Below are positions 38,224 through 50,197 of a stretch of DNA of 64,000 nt, in pieces (the first letter of the stretch is position 1; every line of letters begins with the position of its first letter). Source of the DNA: Nautilus pompilius (Eukaryota; Mollusca; Cephalopoda; Nautilida; Nautilidae). A program made the position numbers and the translations under genes. The notes under the pieces are model-generated. The model ran no database searches. It saw nothing but the letters and a program-made list of their open reading frames with translations, and was not told where the DNA came from. The stretch is taken from contig JACATO010001066.1 of assembly GCA_018389105.1 (NCBI GenBank), forward strand, positions 1 to 64,000, written 5' to 3'.

Positions 38224-39481
38224 ATGAAAATTCTATAATTTTTCTTTTCTTTTGGAGGGTAAAGGTAAATAAGCAGCTGGCATTTTGGGAATTTTTACAT
38301 CCCTTTCACTGATGCACAGGTCAATATAACCCACTTAAATACTGCTTTTGTCTTACAAGTCTGGTTTGCCCTGCCTCAGGTTACCAGTGAGAGGGACAGA
38401 GACAACAGACAGGCCCATGCCCTTGATATATCACAGATTAACTTCCTGATCGGGATTATGACTAAAGGCAATTGCTAAATCTCAATTTCAGAACCAGCGT
38501 ATACAAATATTCATCTGAATCCATTTTGTTAAAAACATATATTGGCTTCTGACTATCAGCTGACTAGTTAGAATTATCATTCAGCAGCCATCAGAAACAC
38601 CTGCTACAATACTAAAGTTAAATGACGCAATTTTCCACCCCCCCCTTTAAATAAGCTCCTTATATTCTGACATGCCAAGTTCCCTTAAAGACAAAAAAAC
38701 CCCACACCCCAACCAACAGAAAAATTAAAAAAAAAAATCTCTCCCATTTTATCGGTATTAGAAACTGCACACAATTCTCTACCCCCTGACCCTACTCTGT
38801 TAGCGCTAGTGGTGATGGCCGGATACAATTACAGCGATTATATTTTCAACGGGGCTTCATTTAAATGACCCTAGTCCATTTACATGATGAACCCCACCAT
38901 TGCAATTATTCTTTTACAGGTGCCACTATTATCTAATTATCTTTTTTTATATACTTTAACATCTTTGCACAGAGACCATTTGGCCAATTTTAATTTGTTT
39001 CTGTATGATTTTCCCCCCACCATTAGAGTTCCACCACTGGCAATGCTGTTTACGCTCTTTGTACAATATGTCTCATGCTCCAGATATAGGATCATCATCA
39101 TCAAAGTTTACAATATTTAATTTAGAACACAGTCCTTGACACAGTTTACTTCTCCCAAATAATTAGAATTTTTAAAGCTCTAAAATACTAAATCATTTCC
39201 AAATTTAACTAAGAACATGTTACCACAAGTCCGTTTGCATCATAAACAATGACCAAAATCTGATTTCAAGTCTGTATTGTTAAATGCTAAAACCATTCCT
39301 AAGCTTCAGTTTTAGATAAGGCCAAGCTTACTTCAAAACAAGTGTGCAATGCAGCTGCTGAAAATTAACACCGGCTAATGTTCTTAAATCTGGGTTCCAT
39401 ATTAACTACAATAAGTACAGAAAAGAAAATATAGTTTGCACAAAGAGACAAGAAGCAGTTGTAAAAGCAGTATAGCACTAC
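35336..39481 (-). other. mbl: 4.1-kb intron between exons C and D
   Basis: AT-rich intron. The only marked feature is a purine-rich tract at 38118-38224 (plus strand), ending in about 32 nt of uninterrupted purines, mostly GA. A short (TC)n run lies at 35629-35647. No further exon was recognised. Confidence 0.6.
38118..38224. repeat. Purine-rich GA tract in an intron
   Basis: About 107 nt on the plus strand is nearly all purine, with a pure stretch of about 32 nt (mostly GA) at its right end. Such tracts can form triplex DNA. In the gene sense it is a pyrimidine tract, but it is more than 1.2 kb from the nearest annotated splice site. Confidence 0.7.
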
Positions 39482-39579
39482 CTGGTTGTTCTCATCAAAG
39501 TAATTAACACTAGCTGTATTAGTAGGGACTGAGGTTGAGGCTGGCATCGGTGGAACTGCAGTGTTCAGAACCGTCGGTA
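39482..39579 (-). CDS. mbl: Muscleblind exon C: 98-nt frame-controlling linker exon
   Basis: This is a 98-nt exon. With the split codon it encodes L, then PTVLNTAVPPMPASTSVPTN and ending NYFDENNQ, a P/S/T-rich linker. The acceptor is gatgtgcag, preceded by a pyrimidine tract (ccctccttccttc), and the donor is CAG|gtagtg. It begins in phase 1 and ends in phase 0, fitting exon B before it and exon D after it. Its length is not a multiple of three, so skipping it shifts the frame and stops translation in exon D. Skipping exons B and C together (246 nt) keeps the frame. A (CUG)6 run lies 42 nt upstream of its start in the sense strand. The exon is inferred from splice sites and phase, without a strong homology match in this short segment. 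Confidence 0.75.
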
Positions 39580-42500
39580 CTGCACATCAGTGGTTGGCAT
39601 GGTAGCAGAAGGAAGGAGGGCCAGCAGCAGCAGCAGCAGCGATGTGCGGATGAAGCACAGGTAGACATGCAGAGTTGTACAAGTGCGCAGGAGAGGAGTA
39701 TGAAAGAGATGAACAGCAAATCTGTTGTTGGTTGTTAAATAACAGTAAAATTTAAAAAAAAAAAAAATTAAACAAGCATGATCAGTTGCTGGGTGATAGG
39801 TAGTCCACCATGTAAGTAACACCACTGCAAAGCATCAGACACAAGCAACATTCATACAAATCCATATCCTGGACATTTTCGGTTTTAGCCAGCAAATATT
39901 TAGTTCACTATAATGTACTCTTATACACGTCATGTAAAACAACAACAAAAAAACCTACCACCATCAGACGGGCAGTCATGCAGCTAAATAGAACAAAGCT
40001 TAGTTACGATGAAGCAAAGATCACTTCATCACCCTTCTTCTTCCACTCTTACTGCCAAAATATTTTTTGAAAAAGCTCAGCAGGTCAATGAAGCCAATGT
40101 TACTTGTTTAATAAAGCACATTCATTAATTACAAAGCAGATACAAACGTGGTTATGGTAATTTTTCTATTAAGTTAAAAGCTGAGATGCTAATGAATCAA
40201 GTGCAGGAAAAGTTACAATACAGCAAAGTGAGAGTTTCCTATCCTTTAAAGTTAGCACTGTTTGAGTGACTTTATTCCACTAATGTACTTTATTACAGAT
40301 ATTTTTTTTAGAAAGTAGTTCAGGTTGTTTGCCTGTTATTTTTTGTAGAGTTAACAAGGATGTAAGTAGCCGGTTGGGGAAAAGAAAGGTACATATCATC
40401 TAGAATGATTGGTATGCTATGAATTAAAAATTTCCAAGTGCTGTTTAACTTTCTCCAGCAGGTGGAACAAAGTCTAGCTATGAAGTTTGGTGTTTTCTCT
40501 CCTGTACGAACAACTGGTGGGGCCAGCTCTCATTTATCACCACCATAATATACCAACTGGCAGTAGTCATTCATTTGTTATGCTGAAGCGATAACAGACG
40601 GCAAGGTTGAATCCAAATGGCAGAAAAGTGCTGTTGTTGCTGTTTCTTTAGTTCAGATGCTGAATAAGATCTTTCTTTTCACTGCTTGAATATCAAATTT
40701 TGTCATCACAGTAGGTGCAAAAAACACACACCAGGCAAGTCTATGCTTGCTGTTATGGAAGGAAGAAGGGGGTGGGGGATAAGTCCCCACCTTCAGATTA
40801 TACATGCTTTGTAAACATGGGTTTTTAATAAAAGATGGAATGAAAACTGATGCATACAAATACAAAATTAGTCCAAGGAACAAATAAAAAAGAAATAAAG
40901 AGAAAGCAACAAATGTAGCTAAGACTTACACCTTTGTTAACCCATGTATGAACACTAAACAGTGGTCTACCCTTATAAAGACTTTATTTCCCCCTACTGC
41001 ATTACTAGACCTGTGAAGTCGTGTGCCAAAAGTGTAACTTATACTAACTATTGCCTAAAAGAAAATAAATAATCTGCGAAGGTTATGGAAAAAAGAAACA
41101 CACCCCCCCCGACACACAGATTTGAAGTGTATCCTTTAAGTAATATTACAGAATGCTTATTATTTTTTCTTGCTGAGTTGTATGTGTGTGTATAAAATCC
41201 AGATTCTCAAAAAATTTCTTGCAACTGCTGACATGAGAAAGTTGGTGGGTGGGAGAGAGAGGCAGCACGACTGTCTACACAGAGAAGAAAAAAAAAAAAG
41301 CACGGGAATTAGCACACATCCCTGTCCCACACTTGCTTTGTTATTACACAAGACAATGTATATATTTTTAAAAGTTGCTAATTAAAAGATGAGTATGAGT
41401 GAATATCCACTAAAGTCTACGCAGGTGAGCATCTCTGGGTAGCTTCAGTGTTTATACACCGCATCTACTTTCACCGAAAAATGCTTCTAAAATCTGTTAC
41501 TCTACAGGTCAACAACACAAATTTAAATGTTTATATATTTGTCGTAGCAAATAATTTTTTTTATTTTTGCGCTGATATGCTTGCCCAAGATGGAAATTAA
41601 TTCAATTTTAACCTTTAGAGGGCTGATTCCCACACACACACACAAATATTATTAAAACAAGCACAGAAAGATCAGACACATTGTTGAATTTTTAAATAAA
41701 ATCTATCTTTATAGAAAACACAAAAATAGCACCAGCATAGTCACATTTTAACATACAGAATATTTATCAGAAAGAGTTAAATTGTGCTATACTTCTCACA
41801 GAACCTAGCCCCTCTCCAAGACTTTACTGAACTTAGAATCTTCTAATGCAAGCAACTGAAATCCTGTGTGTGAAAAGACGAGAATCTTTTCGGTTTACAT
41901 GCTCAGTTTTGTAATCAACTCAGTTCCCTCTCCTTTGAAAAGTAAAAAAAAAAAAAAAGAACTTCTAAAAATGTATTATTTTTTTAAAACTCTGGATTAG
42001 TGATGACCTACAGTGGTTATTCTCAAACATGTTTAATTATTGCCCTCCGCTTTCATTAAAACAATAACTATTTAAAGATTCAACTCAATATTGCTTCTAA
42101 GCTTAATATTTTCTACAATTTAAATTCCAAGCAGTACTGTAAACCATGATGCTGCAAACAAAAACAACATAATTCCATCAAATCGTTCGTTGTGTTGCTA
42201 GTTTGAACTTCATTAATTTTTTCTTTCCACTGGAAGCTTTTTGTCAGGGACCCAGGAAAAGTGTCAGATGGGAAGTTGTTTTTTGTAGAGGAATTTAAAG
42301 AATCTAATATTTGCTGTTTAATTATAATGGCCTGCTCATGTGCACATGCCGACTGCAGCTATTTACCATGTGTTTGTTGCAGACTTAAAATTCCCAGAAT
42401 TATATTATTTCCCCATCTTTCTCTCCAACCCTTTTCTTTTGCATTATTCCATTTCAATGCTTTATTACAGTTTCTTTGTTTTGTGGTGTAAATTTTGATC

Positions 42501-45440
42501 AAGTTGACACCACTTATACCTAATATAAAGACAACAACAAACAGATAAGACAAGCAAACTGATTCCCTCATAACTCTGCCTGGCTTCTTTACAAAGTCTG
42601 AGTTAATAAATTAGCAAAGATTAAAATCCGTACCTTCTGTAAACTAACTTAACTGCAAAGGAACAACTGGGGAAGACAGATACTAAGCCTAATCTGAAAT
42701 GTTTATTTATTTATTCAGGCCACAGATAAAACAACAACAATACCCCTATCAAAAAGCAACAAAGCAGGAAGCCTAATTATTGTGATACATGTAGACGAAT
42801 TTAGTTATCTGCCAGAACAATGTGCTTATGTAAACTACTTGAGGTTTTCTGTACTATTTTCCATCTCATTTCCTAAAACATACTGCATTCATCCTTAGAT
42901 ACTTTAAAGAGAAATAACCTGCACATGCTTTCTGAGACACTATTTTATCGCTGCCTTAGTGTGTTTGGCATTAAACTGTTGTAATTCATACAGTAGTCCA
43001 CAAATTCTTTCTTGCCTCGTACTGTTGTATCCAACCAGAAATAGCCGTGTGTCTAAATTACCCTTACCTACCCAATCACACCTCCTTTAAACTCATTCAA
43101 GAAACTAAACCCTCTCCCTACTTTTTTTTTTTCGTTGACTTTCTATACCATTAAATGTTTCATGCATTTCAAGTTTCTGTTTCTTAAAAAAATTACAGTT
43201 GCATATTTTTACAGTGATGCATCCAGAAGAAAGGGGCATTTGTAAAAACCTTATGCCATGTATTTCCTATGTAGGGGCTGTTGGAAAAAAAAAAACAAAC
43301 AAAAAAACAACAAACAAAACAAACAAAAAACAAACACACAAACAAACAAATGAAAAAAAAAAACAACAAAAAATAAAAAAAAAATTATCCCTTTATAGTT
43401 TCATTTTTTGGCTCCTTTCTAGTTAACTAAATTTTCCCCCTAGTTTTGCAAATCCCAATAATTTCCACCTGGCTAAGGGTTCTCAAAAGAAAGCTTATTT
43501 GTGAAATCGTTCTGGAGTACCAATAACCCCATTTTTTCTGCTTTTTTTTAAACGACAAACCTTTAAGGGACACAAACAATGAAAGATTCCAAGAGGTGGT
43601 ACATAATTTTTAAGGGCATGGTAGTTATGGTCCCTTTCTATAAGGGCCAATATGGTAAAGCTTAGCAGCATTTTTTAAAAAAGAAAAAAAAAATGTATTG
43701 TTATTTCTTTAAAGCGGTCAGTCACATAAAAGACTGGTTGGAGGGCGAAGAGTTGATTTTTAAAAATGAGATGGATTCTGGAGCATCAAAATACATACAT
43801 GTATAAGTCAGAGTGGGCCTGGAAACCCCCCACGAGTCTGATCCTGGATGCATCACTGGGTAAGAAGACACTGAAAATGAGAAGGGGTCACTGACTGTAA
43901 ACACAAAAACTCTTTAGTAAATACAGTAGACGAGAGACCCCTATTACATTGGGGGTTTTTCTTTTCTTTTCTTTCTGTTCCTTGTAGAAGTCAGAAAATG
44001 CTGACAGACAAAAGAAATTCTGGCCAGCTGATTTCCATCCCACCCCAAGACAAAAAAAAAAAAAAAAAAAAAAAAAAAACGGGACCCTATTTTCAAAATT
44101 TTGACATCTTCAGCCCTTGGTGGGTTCCATCAATACCCTTTTTGGTTAGATTGAAATGAGGAATGTCAACAAGCAGATATGGATGGGTGGCTTTAATTTT
44201 GAGCACACACTATATATATTAGAGAGAGAGAATTCACGATGTTTTATGCTCATCCTGTTTAAAAATTGTTTTAAAAGTTCACTCGGGAACAGGGAGGTTT
44301 CCTCATTGTTTTTAAAACAAAAATAAAAATCTAATTATTTATTATGTTTGTAAAAGAATCTACTTTAGCTGGAATTTGGTAGGGTTCCAAGGCTAATAAA
44401 GGTAGGGTGACAGAATGGAAAGAGAAAAATCCTGCAATCCACGAGGGAGATGCTAAATCCTGGATTTTATGGAAAACTGAGAATAACGGGTTAAAAAAGA
44501 GGGATTTGTGGTGGAATGTAACCATGCGCATTAAGCAAGCATCATCACATCATGTTAAAATGTTTGGAGGAAGTCGCAAGGCCAAAATCTTAGTTATTTC
44601 AGTCCACATGACACACAATGCAGAGACAAAGGAATAAGCCTGGTGTAGACTTTATCATAGCTGCTGTGCTGGATTCAGTTTTTCTTGATCCATGGAAAAA
44701 GCTATCACTGATATTGCGGAAGAGTAATGCAGGAAAAAATTTATGGAGTCACGGCTTCAGAATTAACGGCTAATTATACATGGGAGCTTTCAAAAAAATA
44801 GATGTCTTCCAAAATCTTGGAGAAGCTGTGAATGTAAGAATAAATGATAGAAAGCAAGGGAAGACAGGCAGATAAAACACAAAGAGAACTGGAAGAGAGG
44901 GGGGGGATGTCAGTGTGGTTGAAAAACAGAAGATAAAGATGCAAATACAATCTAGCTGTAATTATGTGACGTGTATCCTTTAATTCTATTCTATATTCAT
45001 TCTATGGCAGAAAACAAAATATGATCTTCCTATGTTGATGCAGTCTGGGCTTTCCTCTTTGCTTTATTGGTAGAAAATGGAAAGACTTTGCTGAATGTAG
45101 GGTTATTAATTTGTTGTGTCACTACTAATAAGGGGACAGGAAAAGCCTCAACAAACCTTCTAGCTTCAGTCAGTAATTCTGATTTTCAATGGTACAACAT
45201 TTAAGCTGCATGTGCCCCCGCCAGCTTATGGTTTAGACATTTAAAATGGGTCTTGAAATGTGTGATACATGTGTTTAATTGAACCAACCAAATGGGTAAG
45301 AGACAGGCAAAAATATATGACAACAACAATGACAAAAAGAAATCAGATGCACCAGTTATCTATTTTTCTGTTTCACATGACTGATTTCTACAAGGAACAC
45401 AAAAGCCCACATTCACGGAACCTGAAGAAATTCCAACTAC

Positions 45441-45474
<34 letters not shown>

Positions 45475-48400
45475 AACCGTGAACATTTAAGATACCAGCT
45501 ACAGGATTTAAAAATCCATTAGCAAATTCTTCTGGAAAGGAGAGGAAGGAACAACAAACAAATGTCATGTTTTATAAACATGAATATTGGTCATTTTAGT
45601 AGCTTAATAAATTTAAAAAAAGGGAGCAGCAGCAATGAGAAAAACTAAATCTGATGTGACCTAAGATAGAAGAGGAGGTCAAACAAAGTTCATCCACGTG
45701 GAACATCTTCGATAGTCTTTGAATTTAATAAAGTTCCTCAGAAAATCTTTTGCCAGGAAAAAAAAATCATTTATTATATCTAATAGTGCACAAAAATCAA
45801 GAAGTTAAATGCCAGAGTTTCATTTCTGCTCCTAAGGGAGGCGATCATCCTAAGAGCAGGTGTCTGTCTGTCTGTCTGTCCTGGTAACATTAAGCCCGAA
45901 AGTTGAATGCAGCTTAGATGTTATGCTAAGGGAGAAATAATTATTAAATCTTTTAATGCGTTAAAATTTTAATCTTTTAAAAAAAAATTTTTTTTATTGG
46001 ATGTAGCCCTTAGGGAGAGTAACTCTTAAAATGCAAAGTGCTTTTATCAATTCTACTAGCAGCGCCATGAGAAATATGTACCGATTAATACAAGTGACCT
46101 TTAACTGTCATAAACATAAATAATACCTATTACCAACAATCAAAGGTAATCAGTGAGATACAATTAAGTGAAACTATTTTCTCAAATCTCTACCTTTTAC
46201 ATCTTGGTTTTTAGCAAATATTTTTCTTTCCTTTCGGTTTAAATTTCTAACATTTTGGATCTAAAAAAATTCTCCAACCCAACAAAACTCAGTAACCAAT
46301 TATAGATACATTTACTCTTCCCCGCATCCTGCTATCAGAATTTGTACGAGCAACAAGTGAACAAATTTCAGTAAAATTTCTCACTATAGCTGGTATCTTG
46401 CAATTAAAATGTTCAGCTAAAATCTGTATGATTAATACCAACACAAAATAGCCATTATTTAATAGAACACATGCAATCAACAACCAATAATAATTCAGAG
46501 AAACCTTATGATCTTGGTATAACAGCCAATCAAGCAAATCAGATCTTACTCAATGCATCTGAGAATTATCAATGCAATGGATCTGTACAGTTCAAAGTTT
46601 CTTTTAAAGTACTAACTAATGTTCCTTGGATGATTACTGTTTTGTCTCCAAATATTAAAGTAGAGCAAGATCTATTTGTTTTTTTTTCTCCTTTTGTACA
46701 AATAATAATGAAAAAAAGTCAATATTTACACTTTTGTGGAAATTTAAAAAAAAATTTTTTTATATTTCAAGCATTGCAAATACCGCAAAGTTAGGTTACT
46801 ACTAGGATAAGGAAACGTAAGTAATTAAAAAACTTGTACACATGAAAATCTGACCATTTAGATCACAAACATAATTCTGTTGTGTGTGTGTGTCACACAT
46901 CCAATTTATGTTAAATAAAGAAATAGATGTCAGTCTCAGTTTATGAAAAGAGAAAATTTGCCTATGTAATTTAAGAAATGTAAACATTGTTCTCCATATT
47001 TATAAATATGGGGATCTGATTTCCTGTTCCTGATGCAACATTTCCACATAAGGTGTGAGTACAAAGAGTCTACAGTTAAACAATCAAGGTACAGATGAGT
47101 AGTTCAAAATTCAATTATCATTACAAAAGAAATCAGTTTGCACATTAGCTATCAAGTTCCGTGGAAGCTTTTCCTTTTACTTTTGTTTCTTCAATCTCAT
47201 TTGTCTGCTTATTTATTTATTATTTTGTTTGAGATGTTTCATCTTTAAATGAAAAAGAAAAGATTTTTCAAGTGCGCACACTGCTTAGAACACTTCTTCA
47301 AGAATGATAACACATGTATGAAATGCTGGGCACCACATGACAGTATTAATAGCCATTTGTTCAATATATAGTTGTAGAAGAATTTCTCAGATTCATACTT
47401 AAAAAAAAAAAATACTGATTCTGAATGGGGGTTGGGGGGTTAATTTTCAAAGTAAGTGGGTGGTGAAAACTGAATATTCTTAAAGAGGCACACACAGGTC
47501 GTGTCATTTTAATAAGATATAAAACAATATCCAACCAGTTGTACTACATAATAAATCCAAGCCATACAGGATCTGTACAATCAACTCCGCAGTCCATTTA
47601 AGGACAGTGAGATGTGGGCACCTGCAGAACTGCTTTTCTCAATTACTGGTAGGCAGGAACATTTAGTTTTAATGAGTCTCCCTAACCCCTGGTTTTAATT
47701 AATTAAAAGCAAAATCCACAGATAACCAGTCTATGGACCCAAATAGATGGATTTTAAAAAGAATTAGTCACAAGACCCCACCACTTCCTTCTTTTTAGTT
47801 ATTTTACTTTTTTTTAAATTTCCACGGGGTGATATTCAGAGACATTACAGTAAGAACAACTTAAATCTGGCTAACAACAACAAAACAAAACAAAAAACAA
47901 CAACAAGCAAACAAAAATAAATAGGCAAACACGCGTGTCAGGTTCCACACCTCCTGCCAAGTGTAGGGGTCTCTCATTCTAAATACTAAAAACACATGCA
48001 GACAATTCGTGCAATGTCATTAAAAAAAAAAAACAATCAGGGAAATAGGTAAGGTGGAGGGAAGAGGAAAAAAATCATACAGGTAACAAGTTAGCTTTTT
48101 TTCACCTGATGCTTCTTATGCATAACAACAACAACAACAACAACAATGGAAACTGAAAATCAATTTGGACTTTTAGAACAAAAACATTTTTCTTCTTCTT
48201 TCAACAAGGTGGAGGAAAAAACATCCTGCTATTTAAAAGAAAAATGATATCTAAAAATTTAGTATTATTATTTTTAACACATGCAAAGATTATGTTGAAA
48301 TCCCTAAAGTTGAATACTTTTAAATGTGAAAAGTCTAATTATTAACGATGGTGATTGGGATTCTTGATATCCAATGTAATAGTGAATGTGGTCAGGCGGT

Positions 48401-49416
48401 AAGGTGGAACAAACAAAAGGTGCAAGATCTATCAAGCAGGACGATTAAAATCAAAATACTGGCCATGTTGGTTCTTTAGACCAAAGGCTTTAATTAACTA
48501 AAGCATGCAGGTGTCCTCATGTTGTTGGCCATGTTTTAGGGTTAAAAAGAGTTTTACCAGAACAATTTGGGGGGAATGAAAAACCAAAGTTATTCCATGT
48601 GATTATCAAAATTAAAATCCCAGACTATCTAATTGAAGTATTTGATGAAACACCAGTAAATGATAAGAACCACATAAAATGTACTTTCTGCATAACTAGT
48701 TTGAATACTGTTTTGCCATTATTAAGAGGTGTCTAAAAAAACAAATAATAAAAGGCATAAATTTGAGCCACAAATTTCAAGAAATTTACAAATAGTAAAA
48801 AATGTTATTCATTTCCTTCCAAAGCATGGATAATTATAATAATAACATAATAAACTTTTCCCCACCTTGCTGAAAATCTCAGGCTGCAGTAAAGCATATA
48901 GGATAATACAAGGAAATATGCTAATACCACATTCATTTGAGTGTTTTTATCAATGAATTTCAAACAATCAATCAAACAAAATGCTGAAAGAAAGAAAGAG
49001 ATACACTTCAAGCCAGAATAGCTTCTTGTGCAATTTCAATCTGTAACTGAAGATTAATAAAAGGCTGCAACAATAATAAAAAAGCCATGTACATTTTATA
49101 AATTACCGATGACAATTCACCTGAAAAATTGCAAAGCCATCACATAATGACAAAATGCATCTTAATTATTTGGTTTACTCTAATTCTAATAGTTCTGAAT
49201 GGATTCTGGAAAGATGAAAGAAAAATAAGAGTTTATAAATTTGGCTTGTAGTGTATCTGAAGAGTTTCAATTATAGCACCACCCAAAGCTGAATGGTGTC
49301 AATCAATGAGCTGTATTACAATGAGTGCTTTAAGCAAACAAAATCCTACAAGAGGAGAAGCGGCAATACAGCTTTCTCAACCCAATTGAGAAGTTGAATC
49401 TAAGTGACAAACTTAC
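39580..49416 (-). other. mbl: 9.8-kb intron between exons B and C
   Basis: An AT-rich intron with oligo-A runs of 28 nt (44052-44079) and 29 nt (45444-45472) on the plus strand, an A/C-rich low-complexity stretch at 43269-43385, and an (AAC)n run at 48124-48147. Its 3' end carries the (CUG)6 tract and the pyrimidine tract of exon C. I see no other gene in it. Confidence 0.6.
39622..39640 (-). promoter_or_regulatory. (CUG)6 run upstream of exon C: candidate MBNL binding site
   Basis: In the sense of the muscleblind gene this 19-nt tract reads G(CTG)6, followed by the pyrimidine tract and then, after 42 nt, the start of exon C at 39579. CUG repeats are the best known high-affinity muscleblind ligand (YGCY motifs), and MBNL bound upstream of an exon usually promotes skipping. 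A further TGCT lies inside the pyrimidine tract. The sequence and position are seen directly. The autoregulatory role is inferred. Confidence 0.5.
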
Positions 49417-49564
49417 ATGTGACTGGGATGTAGGGCTGCTGCTGCAGTTGCATAGCCAAAGCTTGCTGATAGGCCGCTACGTTACCAGGCTGATACACGG
49501 GTACCCCACTTTTGCTGTCAGCCACGGCCACTCGTTTGGGGTAGGGTGCACCTGTTATACCACT
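49417..49564 (-). CDS. mbl: Muscleblind exon B: linker with YQQALAMQLQQQ
   Basis: This 148-nt exon encodes 49 residues plus one base. The acceptor is cccacttgcag and the donor is a strong gtaagt after CCAGTCACAT. The product starts SGITGAPYPKRVAVADSKSG and continues with VYQPG, AYQQALAMQLQQQ and PYIPVT. The order PKR, then A(V/L)..., then YQQALA.MQLQQ follows the linker of vertebrate MBNL1-3 after the second finger pair, where a PKR-type segment contributes to nuclear import. The exon leaves a single T that combines with TA from the next exon. If intron 3' to it were retained, the frame would close after five more codons. It contains no zinc finger. Confidence 0.9.
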
Positions 49565-50114
49565 CTGCAAGTGGGGGAAGAAGGTAAAAAGAAAAAAGAA
49601 AAGGGTAAACACGACCAACTGTTTTCATCACCTCAGGTGTGCAAGATAGATAAAACAATAATAAGAATAAAAATAGAAATAAAAATTGCACTTTAGTCAG
49701 ATTTAAGAAAACAATAGAATTACAGAAATATTTAAATAAATTAGCATAAATTGAATTAAAAGAAGGCAGAAAGCAAAAAAGTTAACACAAGAAATTTAGT
49801 TTTACGGTGCAGCTTATTTTCTTCTCTTTAGGCATTAAAAATTATTTACTGAATTGAAAAAAAAAGAAAAAAGAAAGAAAAGCAACAAAGAAAAACAAGG
49901 AAAATTACAATTACTGCTTTACAGAGTTATTACTGCCTTCTAGACAAACATTTGCATAATCACATGACAAAGAGTGGTTATAATATCGATCGACAAGAGG
50001 AGCGTGTTCGACCAGATTAGACATTCAAGAAAGCTGTCATGCAAGGCGTGACCAAAAAAGAGGCCGTGTGGAAATTATGGAAAATTAATTGCTGTTTGTG
50101 TATCAAAAAGTACA

Positions 50115-50121
50115 TTATATA

Positions 50122-50197
<76 letters not shown>
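50115..50197. repeat. Compound microsatellite (TG)n(TA)n(CA)n(TA)n forming an inverted repeat
   Basis: A TG run, a long TA run, a CA run and a second TA run follow one another. The TG and CA arms are complementary around the TA core, so the tract can fold into a long hairpin in DNA or in the intron RNA. Confidence 0.85.

Noticed and set aside
44052..45472. Oligo-A runs of 28 and 29 nt as retroposon tails
   Set aside because: No target duplication or recognisable retroposon body was found upstream of either run.
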